From NCBI GenBank assembly GCA_943354965.1, contig CALRDN010000003.1:61680-125679 (forward strand): DNA of 64,000 bases. Direction: 5' to 3'. The position numbers were made by a program, and so were the translations under genes. Below, piece by piece: positions 59,865 through 64,000 of this stretch (within the stretch, counting starts at the first letter, position 1; every line of letters starts with the position of its first letter). The stretch is from Candidatus Peribacteria bacterium. GTDB taxonomy: Bacteria > Patescibacteriota > Gracilibacteria > UBA1369 > UBA12463. The notes beneath the pieces were generated by a model, which made no database searches, was not told the DNA's origin, and saw only the letters and a program-made list of their open reading frames with translations.

Positions 59865-61097
59865 TTAGCTCAATGCTGCCGTTCTTGCGACCTCATTCCA
59901 GACCGTGCCGTCACTCATGAATGTGACTGCGTATCGTCCAGCGGCAAGATTTGCGAGTGTTAGTGTACCTGCGGAATTCGTAAGTGCAGTTTCAAAAGTA
60001 ATAACTTCATCACCTGCTCCAGCTGCATCTGTCTGAAATACAATAGTAATCATATCACCTGCAGTGCCTCCGGCCGAGAACGTGATCGTCTGATCCTGGT
60101 TATCGGTAGTTATGGTATCGGTATAACAATTTGACAAATCAACTGTCAAAGCAACCGCTACGCCAGGTGTCAAAGCCGAACATGTAGAAGCCATCTGAAA
60201 TCGACCGCTTCTGTTTGGAACAGTAACTGTCCTGTCGGCTGTAGGATCAGTAACGGCTAATGTAGTTTCAAAAGCATTTGCCGTAAAACCTTCAAAAGAC
60301 AAAGGCGAAGCGCCATTCACCGCACCTGTGACCGTTATGCCTGCTGTAGTGTCATCTACGCCTGCATTAAGCGCTAAGGTAGATGTTGTATTTGTAGAAC
60401 CGAGAATTACCGTATTAACCGCAGCACCGTTACCGATCTGGATACCGTGAGCCGTTGCCCCGTTACCAATCAAGATAGCACCAGCAGCTGTTCCACCTTC
60501 GATCGTGGTGACCGAGCTAGCATGAGCACCACCCAACTTAACCGCGTTAGCGGCAGTTGCGTTGCTTCCAATCTGAATACCGTGAGCTGTTGCCCCGTTA
60601 CCGATCTGTAAAGCGGCTGCTGCTGTTCCACCTTCGAGAGTCAATACGTTTGCCCCCTTAGCTGCTGAACCAATTGAGACTGTCTGGGTTCCAGTAGCAT
60701 CCGAAGTATTTGAGATATTTACCGTGGATGCTGATACGACAGCTCCGACTGTACCAACATTAACTGTCTTCAGTGTTGTAGCAGCTCCTGTACCGATATT
60801 CACAACATCAGAACCAGTCGTAGCGCCTGAACCGATATTTACCGTCTGACCAACGCCTGTACTTGATCCGAGAGTAATTGCACCCGTCTGAGCTGTGCCG
60901 CCGATAGTAATCGTACCTGTCGTTGTAGCTGCGCCAATGGCGTAGACGGATCCTGCGACGCCGTTAAGCGTGTATGCACCATCCGTTGTGATGGATGTTG
61001 CGCCGATCGTGAGAGCGGCATAGGCGCTCTGTGTGGAGGCCAAGATTGTTGTCAGTGCCAAGATTGACACTAAGAGTTTCCTTTTGGAGTGAAACAT
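59865..61097 (-). CDS. Secreted repeat protein, paralogous in its N-terminus to the Gly-rich protein
   Basis: 410 residues from ATG 61097 (frame opens at 61211). Signal peptide RKLLVSILALTTILASTQSAYA and ALTIGATSITTDGAYT match the protein at 55281. The central part has Thr/Gly/Ala-rich repeats of the GS-x-T-x-xT-VNIG and GNGATAHGIQIG kinds, suggesting a beta-solenoid. The C-terminal ~150 residues contain ETTLAVTDPTADRTVTVPNRSG, reminiscent of phage tail-fibre-like domains, and a beta domain ending in WNEVARTAAL. Probably a surface fibre. Followed by a strong terminator. Confidence 0.75.
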   Translation of the reverse strand: MFHSKRKLLVSILALTTILASTQSAYAALTIGATSITTDGAYTLNGVAGSVYAIGAATTTGTITIGGTAQTGAITLGSSTGVGQTVNIGSGATTGSDVVNIGTGAATTLKTVNVGTVGAVVSASTVNISNTSDATGTQTVSIGSAAKGANVLTLEGGTAAAALQIGNGATAHGIQIGSNATAANAVKLGGAHASSVTTIEGGTAAGAILIGNGATAHGIQIGNGAAVNTVILGSTNTTSTLALNAGVDDTTAGITVTGAVNGASPLSFEGFTANAFETTLAVTDPTADRTVTVPNRSGRFQMASTCSALTPGVAVALTVDLSNCYTDTITTDNQDQTITFSAGGTAGDMITIVFQTDAAGAGDEVITFETALTNSAGTLTLANLAAGRYAVTFMSDGTVWNEVARTAALS

Positions 61098-61164
61098 GGA
61101 GAGAGGGGTTAGGGGTAATAAATAATTAATATATGTGAGTGCAAAAAATCCTACCGCAACCTGC

Positions 61165-62175
61165 TTATTTTTTTGCTGCGGGATGAGTGAAGACGAGTGT
61201 GTATCCACCAAGGTATTTCGTGCGAGCCGTAAATACTCCTGTCTTTTTGTTCATACTTCCAAGCACCGTCTTTGTCTTACCGGTGGTCTCGTTGAGGAGA
61301 TATACTTTTAGGCCTTTTGTCTCTAGGCTTGTCTTGAGGGCAAACTGAATTTTCAACGTCCTGTTGGCCATAACCGTATCTGTATCAAGATCGAAGGCTA
61401 CGTGAACGGTCTTGCCCTTCAATGATTTTGCCTTTGATGCATCAACCGTAGCTGCATCCGTTTTTACCGGAGCTTGCAGTGTCTGGCCTGCCTTAAGTCC
61501 TGTTAATTTTACATTTTTCGCGAGTTCAATCGACACGTCACCTGTCGCACTCACCAAATTTGTCTTCACTGCTATTTTTCCACTTGTAGGCAATGTAACT
61601 TCCTGAACCTCGAGGGCTCCTTTGATTGGAGGAAGATCTGTGACAATCTTGGTAGCAGGGGTTGCCGGGGTGGCTGGCGATACTCCAGGAACTGCTGGAG
61701 TCGCCGGGGTAGCAGGCGTAGCTGGAGTTGCAGGTGATGATGGAGCCGGGGATGAAGATCCCGAACTTCCTCCACCTGAGCCGGCAGATGAACCTGCGGC
61801 ACAGTTTGGCGTACTTCCTGATGGAGAAATAGTTATTGTTGTACTTGCAGGTACAACGATTCGTGTGCTTGTCCCCAAGCATGAGAGCTTCACCGTGGCG
61901 CTATTTGTTGACATTTCATAATTGCCTCCTGAGGTGACGGTAAATGTATCGGTTGCACCTGTCACCACATTCAAGGTTGTTTCGCCAACAACAACGCTCG
62001 TAGCATTTGATTCAGCACTAATCGTCAACGCGATACCATTTACGGTAAATGTTGCCGCCGCACTGTCGAGCCATACACTACCTGTCTGCGCAGCATAAGC
62101 TGCTGATGAAAATACTATCATGGCAGCCACACTTGGAATGGCCAGCCATAGTCGAGACGTGAGCTTCTTGAGCAT
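61165..62175 (-). CDS. Secreted protein with Pro/Ala/Thr linker
   Basis: 336 residues from ATG 62175. Signal peptide KKLTSRLWLAIPSVAAMIVFSSAAYA. An N-terminal beta domain (about 30-120), then a Ser/Gly stretch with a Cys and a PATPATPATPATPAVPG-type linker (about 140-185), then a C-terminal beta domain (about 190-335): TLPTSGKIAVKTNLVSATGDVSIELAKNVKLTGLKAGQTLQAP and KGLKVYLLNETTGKTKTVLGSMNKKTGVFTARTKYLGGYTLVF. The last segment recalls Ig-like/DUF4384-style surface domains. Unknown role; co-directional with the neighbouring surface genes. Confidence 0.7.
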   Translation of the reverse strand: MLKKLTSRLWLAIPSVAAMIVFSSAAYAAQTGSVWLDSAAATFTVNGIALTISAESNATSVVVGETTLNVVTGATDTFTVTSGGNYEMSTNSATVKLSCLGTSTRIVVPASTTITISPSGSTPNCAAGSSAGSGGGSSGSSSPAPSSPATPATPATPATPAVPGVSPATPATPATKIVTDLPPIKGALEVQEVTLPTSGKIAVKTNLVSATGDVSIELAKNVKLTGLKAGQTLQAPVKTDAATVDASKAKSLKGKTVHVAFDLDTDTVMANRTLKIQFALKTSLETKGLKVYLLNETTGKTKTVLGSMNKKTGVFTARTKYLGGYTLVFTHPAAKK

Positions 62176-62284
62176 GAGTGAGAAGTAAGGAGATAAAAGT
62201 TCTTTGTTAGATTTTAACGACACTAGCTTTAGAAAGCAAGATATTACCTAAATGTCCCTACCCTAATTCCTCATTTATTTTATT

Positions 62285-63046
62285 TTATTTTATTCTTGAT
62301 TGTGCGTCGGCGGCATTCTTGAGATAGTCGTTTTTGTTAACCGGATCTTTTTCTGAAAGAATTGTCCAATATTTGGAAGCTTCATGGAAGTCCATGTCTA
62401 TATTCTGAGAAAAGTTAGCGTAGGACTTGAGAATTTCAATATTCTCGCTATTCTTCTCGAGAGCCTGAAGGTAGAAAAGTTTTGCCTTTACGGGATTATT
62501 TTCATAGTATGTATAGAGCTCTCCTAATTCAAGCCAGAATTCAGGTTGTTTTGGCTCCTGCGCCATGGCATGCAAAAATGCCTTTTCGGCATTATCATAG
62601 TCCCCCATATACTTATAGGTAATTCCCATATTACGGTCGAAACGTGCGTCTTCCGGATTACGAGCCTTGGCTGTTTTGAATGCCCTAATAGCCCCCCTGT
62701 AGTCCTTCACTCCACCCCTGAGAATACCTATGTTATTATACATACCTGCATTATTTTTTCCTTTTTCCAGAGAATTACGAATATCATTTAATCGCGTAAT
62801 CACCTGATTGCGCTCCTGTGCCGTAAAGTGTTGCGGAATATCAACGTATGTATCATATTGTGCAGCGATTTTTGGTATACTAAAAATTGCTAGGCCTACA
62901 GCAATCATCGCGCCTACTACCGTTAAAATACGTTTGATATTGTTCTTGAGCCACTCCCTCGGAGTGAGTTTCGGACGGGTAGTCGAATGCCTCATTCTCG
63001 CAAAGATATTTAGTTTTAGGAGCCAAGCCTTGATGGGATTTTTCAT
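62285..63046 (-). CDS. Membrane-anchored TPR protein
   Basis: 253 residues. Basic N-terminus, one membrane helix (about 38-56), then at least three TPR units (about 100-235): NNIGILRGGVKDYRGAIRAFKTAKARNPEDARFDRNMGITYKYMGDYDNAEKAFLHAMAQEPKQPEFWLELGELYTYYENNPVKAKLFYLQALEKN. TPR domains mediate protein contacts, here presumably outside the cell or in assembly of the surface proteins downstream. ATG 63046. Confidence 0.8.
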   Translation of the reverse strand: MKNPIKAWLLKLNIFARMRHSTTRPKLTPREWLKNNIKRILTVVGAMIAVGLAIFSIPKIAAQYDTYVDIPQHFTAQERNQVITRLNDIRNSLEKGKNNAGMYNNIGILRGGVKDYRGAIRAFKTAKARNPEDARFDRNMGITYKYMGDYDNAEKAFLHAMAQEPKQPEFWLELGELYTYYENNPVKAKLFYLQALEKNSENIEILKSYANFSQNIDMDFHEASKYWTILSEKDPVNKNDYLKNAADAQSRIK

Positions 63047-63082
63047 GCTATTAATGGTTATATGGGTTAGTATTTTATTATA

Positions 63083-63670
63083 CTATTTCACTGGAACGGC
63101 CGTTACTGAGGGTATTCCCGGTGTATTAATCTGTGCCTTTGGCGGGAGTGATTTTTCCACAATACACGGAATGTGTTCCATTCCCTGTTCCCTGTGCGCG
63201 TCATAGAAATCCATAACCTGCTTCTCGTCATACTCGTCGAGGTCAAGATGCCAGCCCCATGCAACGACAGAGAGCTTTTTGGTCATATTCTCATATGGCG
63301 CGGCTAGGAACCAACCATTGTTGGCAAGCGTATCCTGAAGCGCGCGAATCTTGCCCCATGTTGTCGAATCGATTGCCCTCTTATACAAGAGTACAATATT
63401 TCCGTTTCTCAGATTATGTATGAATTGAGGAACCGGTAATTCCGTATCGTAAATTCTGCAATTTGCCGCAGATGGATAATATGCACCTGAAGTTGGTGGC
63501 GCTGTCTTGTAGTAGGGCGCTACTGATCCTTCCTTGATCTGATTACCTTTCTGGATCTGCTCTTTTATTCCGGGCTGACCGACTCCTGCCATCGCTGCCC
63601 ATGTTATGCCGATAATGGCGAGAATAGCGACTACGGTACCCAGTGTCTGATTTCTATTTTTTGCATTCAT
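63083..63670 (-). CDS. DUF3105-family membrane-anchored protein
   Basis: 195 residues. N-terminal membrane helix (about 9-30), then KEGSVAPYYKTAPPTSGAYYP and the family signature LPVPQFIHNLRNGNIVLLYK, ending with a typical VVAWGWHLDLDEYDEKQVMDFYDAHREQGMEHIP. DUF3105 proteins are extracytoplasmic and of unknown activity. ATG 63670, upstream of the TPR gene (36 bp), probably the same operon. Confidence 0.85.
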   Translation of the reverse strand: MNAKNRNQTLGTVVAILAIIGITWAAMAGVGQPGIKEQIQKGNQIKEGSVAPYYKTAPPTSGAYYPSAANCRIYDTELPVPQFIHNLRNGNIVLLYKRAIDSTTWGKIRALQDTLANNGWFLAAPYENMTKKLSVVAWGWHLDLDEYDEKQVMDFYDAHREQGMEHIPCIVEKSLPPKAQINTPGIPSVTAVPVK

Positions 63671-63773
63671 CAGTATTTTTGGTTATAAGTGATATTAACT
63701 ACGAGAAGAGATTAATTGATCTCTCCGCGCCGATGAGAATACCACAATGTGCGATGTTCGCTCCAGTCTTTTT

Positions 63774-63969
63774 TGAGTTAATAGCGGAATCTCTGTGGCT
63801 AAAACAGCTACTTTTGCTCTATAGTAAGAGCAAAATATCCCATTTTTTATAATGTTATGATAAAAAAAATGTGAGTTAATAGCGGAATCTCTGTGGCTAA
63901 AACAGCTACTTTTGCTCTATAGTAAGAGCAAAATATCCCATTTTTTATAATGTTATGATAAAAAAAATG
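63774..63969. repeat. 98-bp perfect tandem duplication
   Basis: 63774-63871 and 63872-63969 are identical. Each unit contains a 9-bp hairpin TTTTGCTCT/AGAGCAAAA and a TATAAT. The first unit lies about 100 bp before the DUF3105 start, on the upstream side. The window ends soon after. Confidence 0.95.
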
Positions 63970-64000
63970 TCCCGTATGTAAATCTTTGGAGACAAAAAAG

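Noticed and set aside
63774..63969. CRISPR or integron attC array
   Set aside because: Two identical 98-bp units with no variable spacers, no integrase or cas gene in view, no attC core sites.

Overview
The window looks like a chromosomal segment from a candidate-phyla-radiation (Patescibacteria) bacterium. Peregrinibacteria/Peribacteria is my best guess, but that is an inference from gene content. Supporting points: TGA is used as a normal stop (so not the recoded Gracilibacteria/Absconditabacteria code); rpsF-ssb-rpsR is not followed by rplI; the alanyl-tRNA synthetase ends after its editing domain; there are DUF4012 and DUF3352-type membrane proteins, a TrbL/VirB6-like protein and many unknown secreted proteins; and few genes have Shine-Dalgarno sequences, while several appear to be leaderless. 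Coding is dense on both strands.

Layout. 1-4.1 kb: minus-strand operon of membrane/secretion-like proteins, with a TrbL/VirB6-like protein running off the left edge. 4.4-5.9 kb: yidD and a LysM-M23 peptidase. 6.4-7.9 kb: rpsF-ssb-rpsR. 8.2-28.9 kb: biosynthetic genes mixed with unknowns: purL, proB, purH, two purP paralogues, a GlmU-like sugar nucleotidyltransferase, a glycosyltransferase, an RHH regulator-sdaAB-sdaAA-purN operon, a CofE-like ligase and aroE. 29.0-29.5 kb: no ORF, but a promoter, many nested hairpins and a strong terminator; this is my best candidate for an undescribed structured RNA. 30.4-35.8 kb: lspA, ftsW, murG, a glycosyltransferase, a bacterial PH-domain protein and a LemA-like protein. 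36-38 kb: an atypical protein kinase, lexA with an operator-like palindrome inside its promoter, and tRNA-Thr(CGU). 38.8-45.3 kb: DUF4012, DUF3352, rlmN and an HNH protein. 45.7-53.7 kb: alaS, tRNA-Arg(CCU), an MBL hydrolase, proA, nnrD, pgeF and proC. 54-63.7 kb: a surface locus with a glycosyltransferase, a 950-residue Gly-rich repeat protein, two further secreted proteins, a TPR protein and a DUF3105 protein.

Metabolism. The window carries late purine synthesis (purL, purN, purH, purP) and all three proline genes (proA, proB, proC), scattered and mostly under their own promoters. Serine deaminase shares an operon with purN. FAICAR could be made by two chemistries: formyl-folate (purH) or formate plus ATP (purP).

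Repeats. Five families with no coding explanation are visible: an 85-bp MITE-like element with terminal inverted repeats (three copies); a 29-bp hairpin element that also lies in frame inside murG and a glycosyltransferase gene; a ~65-bp element around a CCACGTGG palindrome (two copies, opposite orientations); GTATAC arrays in inverted orientation bracketing part of the surface locus; and tandem repeats of 22 bp (before alaS) and 98 bp (right end).
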